A stretch of DNA of 7,296 nt, from NCBI GenBank assembly GCA_030748365.1, contig JASMME010000062.1:1-7296 (forward strand), read 5' to 3'. Positions within the stretch are counted from its first letter, which is position 1. The number at the start of each line of letters is the position of its first letter. The notes below the pieces were generated by a model. The model saw only the letters and a list, made by a program, of their open reading frames with translations. It made no database searches and was not told where the DNA came from. The position numbers were made by a program, and so were the translations under genes. The DNA comes from Lutibacter sp. GTDB lineage: Bacteria; Bacteroidota; Bacteroidia; Flavobacteriales; Flavobacteriaceae. Shown here in pieces: positions 1-6,261 of this stretch.

Positions 1-701
1 GCCTGCCTTACAACGATCTTAATGCACTGTCACGAATCAGCGAAAAAACCGCTGCCGTGATACTGGAAACCATCCAGGGAGGTGCTGGTTTTATCGTACC
101 AAAAAACAATTACCTGGCTGAAGTGGCGGCTCGTTGTAAGAAAATGGGCACCCTCCTAATCCTGGATGAAATTCAGTCGGGAATTGGTCGTACCGGAAAA
201 CTTTTTGGTTGTGAACATTACGGGGTCGTACCAGATGTCCTCGTAACCGGAAAAGGGCTGGGAGGCGGTATGCCTATTGGAGCCTTTATCACTTCACATA
301 GCTTGATGGCCTGCTTACAGCAACAACCTGCGCTCGGACATATCACCACCTTTGGCGGACATCCGGTAATGGCCGCTGCTGCCCTGGCAACCCTCCGTGA
401 ATTACTCAGCGGACATCTTATAGCTGATAGTCTGGTAAAAGAACAGTTATTTAGAAACCACCTACAACACCCACTGATTACAGAGATTCGGGGCAAAGGA
501 TTGATGCTGGCCCTAATGCTTCCCAGCCCTGAACTGGCCAGTAAGGTAATCTTAGCATGCCTCAGTAAAGGACTGCTACTCTTTTGGTTACTTTTCGAAG
601 GAAGGGCTGTACGCATCACCCCTCCCCTAACCATTTCTGAAACAGAAATCCAACAAGGATGCGAGATCATCCTACAGGTCCTAGATAAGATCAAAAAATA
701 A
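1..701 (+). CDS. Class III PLP-dependent aminotransferase, C-terminal part (5' end outside window)
   Basis: This is the last 232 codons of a fold-type I, class III aminotransferase (the acetylornithine/ornithine aminotransferase superfamily), which moves an amino group between an amine or amino acid and a 2-oxo acid using pyridoxal phosphate in the cytoplasm. The reading frame is open from base 3 with no stop, and residues before the GTG at 57 (LPYNDLNALSRI...) already look like family sequence, so that GTG is not the start; the gene begins upstream of the window. Visible motifs are LDEIQSG (Asp codon 165-167, expected to contact the pyridine nitrogen), TGKGLGGGMP with the Schiff-base lysine at 252-254, and ITTFGGHP, which binds the cofactor phosphate. 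The C-terminal RITPPLTISETEI segment is also typical. Family members are about 400 residues, so roughly 40% is missing. The substrate cannot be assigned from this part. It is convergent with the next gene, 11 bp away. Confidence 0.93.
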   Translation, partial: LPYNDLNALSRISEKTAAVILETIQGGAGFIVPKNNYLAEVAARCKKMGTLLILDEIQSGIGRTGKLFGCEHYGVVPDVLVTGKGLGGGMPIGAFITSHSLMACLQQQPALGHITTFGGHPVMAAAALATLRELLSGHLIADSLVKEQLFRNHLQHPLITEIRGKGLMLALMLPSPELASKVILACLSKGLLLFWLLFEGRAVRITPPLTISETEIQQGCEIILQVLDKIKK

Positions 702-712
702 GTCCCTGTTGC

Positions 713-1318
713 TTAGTCCTTTTTACTGATAGCTGACAATTCATCCAATAAACGCCTAATCTTAGCACTGTTCCAGTTTGCTGCCCCTGTTTTTTCAATC
801 AGGACACTGCCTGTTTGATCGATCAGGAAAGTTCTGGGAATGCTATTGGTCGTACGAAATAAGTCCGGAGGGAGACTTACTGATTGGTAGGCAGGTAATT
901 GATACCCCTCCTTTTCAAAAAATGCAGCTACCTGCTCACTGGACTCGTTGGTAATAAACAGAAAATACACCGACGATTGATAGTCGTTATACAGTTGCTG
1001 AAACAGGGGCTTTTCTGCCCTGCAAGGCGGACACCAAGTCGCCCAAAAGTTGACGATAACAGGCCTTCCACGTAGGTCTTTTAGATTCAGATCAGGAGTG
1101 TTCAAGCCCTTTAACTGCCAATCAACGGAAGCTAATTGCTTTCTTTCCGCCACCGGAATGCTTGACGGTGCCCAGGTAAATTGGCGTAACACCCACACCC
1201 TTGTTGGACTGTAGAGCATCATAGCGAGCAATCCTACAAAAACAAGGTTAGAGGCATGCTTCCTGATCCAGGAAGGTATAAACTTTGTATATACGTTGGT
1301 TCCGATGTTTACAAACAT
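713..1318 (-). CDS. TlpA/ResA-like membrane-anchored thiol-disulfide oxidoreductase
   Basis: The product is 201 residues: a short basic N-terminus, one hydrophobic segment at about residues 24-38 (NLVFVGLLAMMLYSP) that should be an uncleaved signal anchor, a linker, and a thioredoxin-fold domain from about residue 62 to 195. The active site is WATWCPPC with Cys96 and Cys99 (codons at 1031-1033 and 1022-1024). The cis-proline characteristic of the fold is Pro161 in SIPRTFLID. The preceding block, LKDLRGRPVIVNFWATWC, is diagnostic of the TlpA/ResA/DsbE group, and the CPPC dipeptide fits reducing members of that group. By family knowledge such proteins face the periplasm and reduce disulfides, for example during cytochrome c maturation or redox stress; the partner here is unknown and no cytochrome genes lie nearby. 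The start is the ATG at 1316-1318; the next Met codons are inside the membrane segment. It lies downstream of the aconitase gene on the same strand, separated by a terminator. Confidence 0.9.
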   Translation of the reverse strand: MFVNIGTNVYTKFIPSWIRKHASNLVFVGLLAMMLYSPTRVWVLRQFTWAPSSIPVAERKQLASVDWQLKGLNTPDLNLKDLRGRPVIVNFWATWCPPCRAEKPLFQQLYNDYQSSVYFLFITNESSEQVAAFFEKEGYQLPAYQSVSLPPDLFRTTNSIPRTFLIDQTGSVLIEKTGAANWNSAKIRRLLDELSAISKKD

Positions 1319-1332
1319 ACGTTTTATAGTAC

Positions 1333-1360
1333 AAAAAAGGGTGCTATTAGCACCCTTTTT
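1333..1360 (-). terminator. Intrinsic terminator after the aconitase gene (symmetrical)
   Basis: A 6-bp GC-rich stem (GGGTGC at 1339-1344, GCACCC at 1350-1355) with a 5-nt loop is flanked by six A on the left and five T on the right. Read on the minus strand it lies 21 nt past the aconitase stop codon and ends in a T run, so it should end aconitase transcripts. The A and T flanks make it potentially active in both directions. It ends only 14 nt before the start codon of the TlpA-like gene. Confidence 0.85.
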
Positions 1361-1381
1361 ATATAAGAAACATAGCCCTTT

Positions 1382-3646
1382 TTAGGAAGCTTGCTGTTGT
1401 TTTATAAGGTTGAGGGCAGAGCCTTCATTAAACCAATCTATCTGACTTTGGTTGTAGCTGTGATGCAAGGTAATACAATCGGTACTACCATCAGCATGTA
1501 CGAGTTCCAAAGACAAGGGTTTACCGGGAGCAAAGGCATCCAAATCAAGGAAATTAAACGTATCGTCCTCCTGGATTAGGTCATAATCGTTCTCATCCGC
1601 AAAGGTAAGACCCAACATTCCCTGTTTTTTTAGGTTGGTTTCATGGATCCTGGCAAAGGATTTAACAATGACCGCTGCCACCCCTAAATGGCGGGGTTCC
1701 ATGGCGGCATGTTCCCTGGAGGATCCCTCCCCATAATTGTGATCGCCTACCACCACCGAATACACAGCTTGGGCCTTATAAGCCCTTGCCGTATCCGGAA
1801 CCGGAGCATAAGCACCTGTCAGTTGGTTTTTAACACGGTTCGTCTCTTTGGAAAAAGCATTGACTGCCCCGATCAAACAGTTATTGGAAATATTGTCGAG
1901 GTGTCCACGAAAACGCAGCCAGGGGCCCGCCATTGAAATATGGTCTGTCGTACACTTTCCATGGGCCTTGATCAGTAGTTTGGCACCCCGTACCTCGCTT
2001 CCAATGGGTTGGAAAGGGCTTAGCAATTGTAAGCGTTCAGAATCAGGACTGACCACCACATCTACCGAGGATCCATCCGTAACAGGCGCTATATAACCAG
2101 GATCGTCCACGTCAAAGCCTTTGGGAGGCAACTCAAAACCAGTAGGCTCTGAAAGCATTACCTCTTCACCATCCTGGTTGATCAGGGTATCGCTCAGCGG
2201 GTTAAAATCTAATTTTCCCGATATGGCTATGGCCGCTACCATTTCCGGCGAGGCTACAAAAGCATGGGTGTTTGGATTGCCATCAGCCCTTTTTGAAAAG
2301 TTACGGTTAAAGGAGTGAACTATTGAATTTTTTTCTTGTTTGTCAGCGCCTTTTCTGTCCCACTGACCAATACAGGGACCACAGGCATTGGTAAATATTT
2401 TGGCATCTAGGTCTTCAAAAATCTGTAGTAAACCATCCCTTGAAGCGGTATAGCGTACCTGTTCTGAACCGGGATTGATACCAAAATCTGCCTTGGCTAT
2501 TAATTTCTTGTCGAGGGCCTGTTTGGCAACTGAAGCTGCCCTGGAAAGATCTTCATAGGATGAGTTGGTACAAGAACCTATCAAGCCCCAGTCAACTTTA
2601 AGAGGCCATTCCTCCTGGATGGCTTTTTCAGTCATACTACCTACCTCTGTAGCCAGGTCAGGCGTAAAAGGACCGTTTAAATGAGGCTTCAACTCATCCA
2701 GGTTGATCTCAATAACCTGATCGAAATATTTTTCTGGTTGGTCATATACAGCAGCATCTCCTGTTAGGTAATCGGCAATTTTATTGGCTTCATCAGCCAC
2801 TTCATCGCGCCCAGTAGCACGCAAGTAACGTGCCATGGATGCATCATAGCCAAAGGTAGAAGTTGTGGCACCTATCTCAGCCCCCATATTACAGATGGTT
2901 CCTTTTCCGGTAGCTGACAAGGAAGTGGCCCCTTCACCAAAATACTCTACGATACAGCCCGTTCCTCCTTTAACGGTCAGTAGACCGGCTACTTTTAGGA
3001 CGACATCCTTGGGCGCAGTCCAACCGGACAGTTTTCCAGTCAATTTGACACCGATTAGCTTGGGAAACTTGAGTTCCCAGGCCATTCCGGCCATGACATC
3101 CACCGCATCTGCACCACCTACACCAATGGCAATCATTCCCAAACCTCCCGCATTGACCGTATGCGAATCAGTTCCGATCATCATACCGCCTGGAAAGGCG
3201 TAATTCTCAAGGACTACCTGGTGGATAATACCGGCACCCGGCTTCCAAAAACCAATACCGTATTTATTAGACACCGAAGCCAGAAAGTTAAAAACCTCAC
3301 TGCTGGTATTCAGTGCAGCCTGTAAATCCTTATCCGCCCCAATTTTTGCCTGAATCAAGTGATCACAATGTACCGTCGTAGGAACTGCTACCTTGCTTTT
3401 TCCAGCCTGCATAAATTGTAGCAGGGCCATTTGGGCAGTAGCGTCCTGGCAGGCAATCCTGTCAGGGGCAAAGTTCACGTAATCCGTTCCTCTTTCAAAA
3501 GCCTTGGTAGGTAGGCCATCCCATAAGTGATTGTAAAGAATCTTCTCCGCTAGCGTCAAAGGTTTGCCAACCACATCCCTGGCAGCATCAACACGCTCCA
3601 CCATTCTCTGATACACACCTTTAATCATTTCTATATCAAAAGCCAT
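1382..3646 (-). CDS. Aconitate hydratase (mitochondrial-type aconitase)
   Basis: The enzyme is a 754-residue [4Fe-4S] hydro-lyase that isomerises citrate to isocitrate via cis-aconitate in the TCA cycle, in the cytoplasm. It is full length for the mitochondrial-type aconitase family (about 755 residues), distinct from the longer AcnA/IRP and AcnB types. The cluster ligands are visible: Cys359 in [12 protein letters not shown], and Cys422 and Cys425 in [13 protein letters not shown]. Substrate-binding signatures include [10 protein letters not shown] (residues 89-98), [12 protein letters not shown] (157-168) and, in the C-terminal swivel domain, [15 protein letters not shown] (634-648), which holds the catalytic serine and neighbouring arginine. 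The start ATG at 3644-3646 gives [15 protein letters not shown], the usual N-terminus of Bacteroidota homologues, and is preceded by an AT-rich leader without a Shine-Dalgarno. No convincing promoter was found in the 184 bp upstream. Because naming (acnA, acn, acnB) varies between genomes, no symbol is assigned. The gene has its own downstream terminator. Confidence 0.97.
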   Translation of the reverse strand: MAFDIEMIKGVYQRMVERVDAARDVVGKPLTLAEKILYNHLWDGLPTKAFERGTDYVNFAPDRIACQDATAQMALLQFMQAGKSKVAVPTTVHCDHLIQAKIGADKDLQAALNTSSEVFNFLASVSNKYGIGFWKPGAGIIHQVVLENYAFPGGMMIGTDSHTVNAGGLGMIAIGVGGADAVDVMAGMAWELKFPKLIGVKLTGKLSGWTAPKDVVLKVAGLLTVKGGTGCIVEYFGEGATSLSATGKGTICNMGAEIGATTSTFGYDASMARYLRATGRDEVADEANKIADYLTGDAAVYDQPEKYFDQVIEINLDELKPHLNGPFTPDLATEVGSMTEKAIQEEWPLKVDWGLIGSCTNSSYEDLSRAASVAKQALDKKLIAKADFGINPGSEQVRYTASRDGLLQIFEDLDAKIFTNACGPCIGQWDRKGADKQEKNSIVHSFNRNFSKRADGNPNTHAFVASPEMVAAIAISGKLDFNPLSDTLINQDGEEVMLSEPTGFELPPKGFDVDDPGYIAPVTDGSSVDVVVSPDSERLQLLSPFQPIGSEVRGAKLLIKAHGKCTTDHISMAGPWLRFRGHLDNISNNCLIGAVNAFSKETNRVKNQLTGAYAPVPDTARAYKAQAVYSVVVGDHNYGEGSSREHAAMEPRHLGVAAVIVKSFARIHETNLKKQGMLGLTFADENDYDLIQEDDTFNFLDLDAFAPGKPLSLELVHADGSTDCITLHHSYNQSQIDWFNEGSALNLIKQQQAS

Positions 3647-3830
3647 ATTTATTTATCGTATAATTATTATTTATTTAACCGCTCGACAAGGTACAAAAAC
3701 AGCCGTGTTAATTAAAGTATTCGTAACAAATAATTTATTTTTGTGTTTTTAATTGTAAGCAAGAAGCCGAATTTTAAAATTATCAAAAAAAGAAGCTCTT
3801 TCTCCCCATTTTTTTAAGAATATCGTAAAA
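3647..3830. other. AT-rich intergenic gap between the aconitase gene and rnpB
   Basis: This 184-bp stretch holds no credible open reading frame. It should contain the aconitase promoter and the 3' trailer of rnpB on the minus strand. I could not find a minus-strand -33/-7 pair with proper spacing. A weak dyad AAAGA/TCTTT at 3789-3801, followed on the minus strand by a T run, is the only terminator-like candidate for rnpB, and AATTTTAAAATT at 3770-3781 is an AT palindrome of doubtful meaning. Confidence 0.6.
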
Positions 3831-4130
3831 TAATAAGCAGGCCTATAAGCCGGATTCTGTACTTAAAAAGTTCTTATCATTTATCTGGACCACGAATTAC
3901 TCCGTGGTTCTAGCTGCCTACCCCTTGAAATAAAGCGAGTCACTTTAAAATTTCAATATACATGGCATTGCACCGCATAGAGTTTACCTGATTTCACTAC
4001 AGCCGCACTGTACTTGCTTTCTGTTGCACTGGTCCTAGATTTACATCTGACGGATGTTATCCGCTATGCTACTCTGTGGTGTCCGGACTTTCCTCTCTGA
4101 AAACAGAGCGATAAGACAACCTGCTTATTA
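3831..4130 (-). ncRNA. rnpB: RNase P RNA (bacterial type A-like)
   Basis: This is the catalytic RNA of ribonuclease P, which with the RnpA protein cleaves the 5' leader from pre-tRNAs. Read on the minus strand it begins AUAAGCAGG, then carries the universally conserved core GAGAGGAAAGUCCGGAC (around 4080-4096) and ends with ACAGAAUCCGGCUUAUAGGCC (3841-3860 region), the signature of the 3' core. The terminal helix P1 is explicit: TAATAAGCAG at 3831-3840 is the exact reverse complement of CTGCTTATTA at 4121-4130, a 10-bp pairing that fixes both ends to within a few bases. The internal segments CAGUGCAACAGAAAG and GUGCAAUGCCAUGU also resemble the central region of Bacteroidota RNase P RNAs. Length is about 300 nt, slightly short for type A. 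A -7 box lies a few bases upstream of the proposed 5' end. It stands between dnaJ and the aconitase gene, all on the same strand. Confidence 0.96.
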
Positions 4131-4134
4131 TTGG

Positions 4135-4142
4135 CAAAAATA
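4135..4142 (-). promoter_or_regulatory. -7 promoter box of rnpB
   Basis: On the minus strand the sequence is TATTTTTG, a full match to the Bacteroidota -7 consensus TAnnTTTG. It ends 4 nt before the 10-bp P1 helix, placing the transcription start within one or two bases of 4129, in agreement with the RNA's predicted 5' end. No clear -33 TTG is present; that position falls on the T run and stem of the dnaJ terminator (4155-4182). Confidence 0.65.
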
Positions 4143-4154
4143 CGTTTTTTTTCT

Positions 4155-4182
4155 AAAAAAAAACCCACTCTAAAAGAGTGGG
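4155..4182 (-). terminator. Intrinsic terminator of dnaJ
   Basis: A perfect 7-bp stem, CCCACTC at 4164-4170 with GAGTGGG at 4176-4182 around a 5-nt loop, is followed on the minus strand by nine T (the A run at 4155-4163). It lies about 127 nt past the dnaJ stop codon. Its T run is only 12 nt from the rnpB -7 box, so it insulates rnpB from dnaJ transcription while occupying the rnpB -33 region. Confidence 0.85.
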
Positions 4183-4208
4183 AAAATTGCTATGAAAAAG
4201 AAAGTCTC

Positions 4209-4226
4209 TAGAACTAGAACGTTCTA
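4209..4226. repeat. Three contiguous TAGAAC half-sites (two direct, one inverted)
   Basis: The hexamer TAGAAC occurs at 4209-4214 and 4215-4220, immediately followed by its reverse complement GTTCTA at 4221-4226. The last two form a perfect 12-bp palindrome. In the minus-strand RNA the outer copies can pair as a 6-bp stem with a 6-nt loop. It lies between the dnaJ stop and terminator. Confidence 0.7.
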
Positions 4227-4238
4227 AAAACATTACTC

Positions 4239-4283
4239 AAATGTAGGATACTTTTTCGACATATAAAAGTATTTTCTACATTT
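4239..4283. repeat. Long imperfect inverted repeat (two 8-bp stems)
   Basis: Two nested perfect 8-bp arms (4239-4246 with 4276-4283, and 4248-4255 with 4265-4272) are separated by a 1 versus 3 nt bulge and close on a 9-nt loop. On the plus strand it is followed directly by a run of T (4281-4288), the look of a plus-strand terminator, but no plus-strand gene precedes it. On the minus strand it lies 25 nt after the dnaJ stop codon. Confidence 0.7.
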
Positions 4284-4308
4284 TTTTTACCTCTTAATAA
4301 TCTGGCAT

Positions 4309-5421
4309 TTACGAGAACATATCCTTTACTTTTTCAAAAAATGATTTGTCGGACTTTGAGGGGTTGGGTGCAAAATTGTCATCGTGGATCATTTTCTCAA
4401 AAAATTGCTTTTGTTCCTTGCTCAGATTTTGAGGAGTCCATACATTGGTATGAACCAACAGGTCTCCATGTCCATAACGATCAATACTCGGCAATCCCTT
4501 TCCACGCAATCGAAGAATCTTTCCGGATTGGGTGCCGGGGTCAATTTTAATCTTCACCTTGCCCGTTACAGTGTCGATGTGCTTGGCACAACCCAACACT
4601 GCTTCAGAAAAATTAATGTACAGGTCATAGTGAAGGTTAGTGCCCTCTCTTTTTAAGGTCGGATGTGCTGCTTCTTCAATGACCACCAACAAATCTCCAT
4701 CTAGGGCATCATTTCCAGGTGCTGCATTTCCTTTTCCGTTGACTTTTAACTGAACGCCTTCTGTGACACCTGCGGGAATTTTGATAGAAACGGTTTCTTC
4801 ACTGACAAGCATTCCTTGGGCATCTGCCTCCTTTGGGCGGTGGCTAATTAGCTCACCAGCTCCCTGACATGACGGGCAGGTAGACGCGGATTGCATTCTA
4901 CCCAGTATGGTATTGGTGACCCGCATTACCTGGCCACTACCGTTACAAGTATCACAGGACTTATAGCGAACCCCTGGTGCCTTTATTTTTCTTTTGACCT
5001 TTACCTTTTTATCAGCGCCATTGGCAACTTCCTCTAGGCTAAGTTTGACGCGAATTCTAAGGTTACTACCTTTGACCCGTGCCCTGCCACGCGATCCGCC
5101 ACCAAATCCACCAAATGCACCACCAAAAATATCGCCAAACTGGCTGAATATATCTTCCATATTCATGCTACCACCAAAACCGCCGCCGCCGGCACCGCCT
5201 TCAAAAGCGGCATGTCCAAACTGATCGTAACGGGCCTTTTTATCAGCATCACTCAATATTTCATAGGCCTCGGCAGCCTGCTTAAATTTCTCTTCAGCCG
5301 CCTGGTCACCCGCGTTCTTATCAGGATGGTACTTGATCGCCATTTTCCGGTAAGCCTTCTTTATTTCAGGCCCGGTAGCATTCTTGGAAACCCCTAGTAT
5401 TTCGTAATAATCTTGTTTCAC
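4309..5421 (-). CDS. dnaJ: Chaperone protein DnaJ (Hsp40) with a two-motif zinc region
   Basis: DnaJ delivers unfolded clients to DnaK and stimulates its ATPase in the cytoplasm. The 370-residue product has a J domain (residues 1-70) with His32-Pro33-Asp34, a Gly/Phe-rich linker (74-110), a zinc region and the C-terminal beta-sandwich client-binding domains (about 208-330, including [10 protein letters not shown] and [13 protein letters not shown]). The zinc region is unusual: only CDTCNGSG (Cys156, Cys159) and CPSCQGAG (Cys182, Cys185) are present, which align with the second and third of the four CxxCxGxG motifs in the E. coli protein. Where motifs one and four should be there are no cysteines (APGVRYKS before; [12 protein letters not shown] after). 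The start is a GTG at 5419-5421; it gives the standard N-terminus [10 protein letters not shown] and there is no nearby in-frame ATG upstream. It follows grpE by 194 bp on the same strand and has its own terminator. The family assignment is secure. Confidence 0.97.
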   Translation of the reverse strand: MKQDYYEILGVSKNATGPEIKKAYRKMAIKYHPDKNAGDQAAEEKFKQAAEAYEILSDADKKARYDQFGHAAFEGGAGGGGFGGSMNMEDIFSQFGDIFGGAFGGFGGGSRGRARVKGSNLRIRVKLSLEEVANGADKKVKVKRKIKAPGVRYKSCDTCNGSGQVMRVTNTILGRMQSASTCPSCQGAGELISHRPKEADAQGMLVSEETVSIKIPAGVTEGVQLKVNGKGNAAPGNDALDGDLLVVIEEAAHPTLKREGTNLHYDLYINFSEAVLGCAKHIDTVTGKVKIKIDPGTQSGKILRLRGKGLPSIDRYGHGDLLVHTNVWTPQNLSKEQKQFFEKMIHDDNFAPNPSKSDKSFFEKVKDMFS

Positions 5422-5615
5422 ACGTTTAAATTTTAATAATTATCCGATCGTAAATTAATCCGTTGTGCACCGCTAAACACGTACGCCACTATTCTTCAGA
5501 CAAAGCACGGTAAATAAGCCCACTTGTAAAGGTGTTTTTAAATGGCTTGGTATTCGTTTTATCTTATATTGCTATCGTCTCGGACATACTTAGTAGGGAC
5601 TCCCCAAGGGATGTT
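5422..5615 (-). other. grpE-dnaJ spacer without recognisable signals
   Basis: The 194 bp between grpE and dnaJ contain no reading frame that resembles a gene. I saw no TAnnTTTG box with a matching -33 on the minus strand, no strong terminator after grpE and no CIRCE-type heat-shock operator. Small palindromes (CGTACG, GTGCAC, CGATCG) occur but do not build a long stem. Co-transcription of grpE and dnaJ is the simplest reading. Confidence 0.5.
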
Positions 5616-6131
5616 CTACTGACCAACTACAACCTTCGGGTAGCGAATCACCTTTTCTCCGAGTATATACCCTTTTTCAACCACATCTACAATCTTTCCT
5701 TTCAGGGCTGGTGAAGGAGCTGGTATCTGGGTGATGGCTTCGTGTTTCTCCACATCAAAATCATCTCCTGCCTGGGCCTCTACGGCAGCCAATCCCTTTT
5801 GGGTCAAAGCATTCAGCAGCTTATTACTGATTAGCTCCATCCCTTCCAACAAAGTGGGATCCTTCTCCTTCTTGAGTTCGTTAAGGCCCCTGTCAAAATC
5901 ATCCAAAATCGGCAACAAAACGATCATGAGTTCTTCACTGGCAGTTTTAAAGAGGTCTATGCGCTCTTTGGCAGTCCGCTTTTTGTAATTCTCAAATTCA
6001 GCGAACAGTCTAAGAAATTTATCTTTTTCCTTTGCCAGGTCTAAAGCCAACTGTTCCTCTTTGCTGATGGCTTGTTTTTCTTCCTTTACATCTTGGCTCT
6101 TTTCGTCCTGTATGTCTTTCTTTTTACTCAT
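5616..6131 (-). CDS. grpE: Nucleotide exchange factor GrpE
   Basis: GrpE is a homodimeric cytoplasmic co-chaperone that releases ADP from DnaK. The 171-residue product has the family layout: a charged, lysine/glutamate-rich N-terminus and long coiled-coil helix (about residues 1-65, containing LRLFAEFENYKKRTAKE), a four-helix bundle segment (VLLPILDDFDRGL), and a C-terminal beta domain. The GrpE signature is clear at residues 124-169: DFDVEKHEAI, then IVDVVEKGYILGEKVIRYPKVVV. The Tyr-Pro in IRYP replaces the more usual Pro/Phe-Ala pair, a minor variation. The start ATG at 6129-6131 gives MSKKKD; upstream is AT-rich with no Shine-Dalgarno, as is normal for Bacteroidota. A well-formed promoter lies about 33 nt upstream of the start. 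dnaJ follows on the same strand, so the two probably form a heat-shock operon; no known heat-shock operator is visible. Confidence 0.97.
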   Translation of the reverse strand: MSKKKDIQDEKSQDVKEEKQAISKEEQLALDLAKEKDKFLRLFAEFENYKKRTAKERIDLFKTASEELMIVLLPILDDFDRGLNELKKEKDPTLLEGMELISNKLLNALTQKGLAAVEAQAGDDFDVEKHEAITQIPAPSPALKGKIVDVVEKGYILGEKVIRYPKVVVGQ

Positions 6132-6170
6132 AAAAATTATTCATTAACATGCGCGTCAGTAATTCGCTTG

Positions 6171-6202
6171 CAAAAGTATTGCCATTTTTTAATATATGCC
6201 AA
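6171..6202 (-). promoter_or_regulatory. Promoter of grpE (-33/-7)
   Basis: On the minus strand TTGG (6199-6202) and TACTTTTG (6171-6178) match the Bacteroidota -33 TTG and -7 TAnnTTTG boxes, with 21 nt between the TTG and the -7 box, within the usual range. The transcription start is expected near 6164, giving a leader of about 33 nt before the grpE ATG. The -33 box lies just beyond the FKBP gene terminator. Confidence 0.75.
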
Positions 6203-6211
6203 TATGACACC

Positions 6212-6238
6212 AAATAAAAAATCCCGCCTGCGCGGGAT
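6212..6238 (-). terminator. Intrinsic terminator of the FKBP gene
   Basis: A perfect 7-bp stem, ATCCCGC at 6221-6227 with GCGGGAT at 6232-6238 and a 4-nt loop, is followed on the minus strand by a T-rich tail (A-rich 6212-6220). It begins 23 nt past the FKBP stop codon and separates that gene from the grpE promoter. Confidence 0.88.
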
Positions 6239-6261
6239 ATGACAAATTCGGTATACAAGGC

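Larger units (their letters stand above)
4183..4308 (-). other. Structured 3' untranslated region of dnaJ
   Basis: This region between the dnaJ stop codon and its terminator has no reading frame of note but two clear symmetries. A two-stage hairpin spans 4239-4283: outer arms AAATGTAG (4239-4246) and CTACATTT (4276-4283), inner arms ATACTTTT (4248-4255) and AAAAGTAT (4265-4272), with a 9-nt loop and a small asymmetric bulge. Nearer the terminator, 4209-4226 is three contiguous hexamers, TAGAAC-TAGAAC-GTTCTA. Both would be transcribed at the 3' end of the dnaJ message. Function is unknown; message stabilisation, a 3'-UTR-derived small RNA or a DNA binding site are all possible. Confidence 0.6.

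Noticed and set aside
57..59. GTG at 57 as the start of the aminotransferase
   Set aside because: The frame is open to the window edge and the residues before it belong to the family; a protein starting here would lack the N-terminal part of the fold.
2865..3203. 112-codon open frame on the plus strand inside the aconitase gene
   Set aside because: Proline- and serine-rich translation antisense to a highly conserved enzyme, with no start context or family resemblance; other antisense frames in the aconitase, dnaJ, grpE and FKBP genes were dismissed for the same reason.
3736..3743. Plus-strand TATTTTTG promoter-like box between the aconitase gene and rnpB
   Set aside because: No TTG at the right spacing and no plus-strand gene downstream; expected by chance in AT-rich sequence.
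3785..3801. Weak hairpin with T run as an rnpB terminator
   Set aside because: Only a 5-bp AT-rich stem with a 3-nt loop; RNase P RNA 3' ends are commonly made by processing, so I do not call it as a feature.
6132..6211. CIRCE (HrcA) operator in front of grpE
   Set aside because: No TTAGCACTC/GAGTGCTAA-type arms are present; the region is explained by a standard housekeeping promoter.
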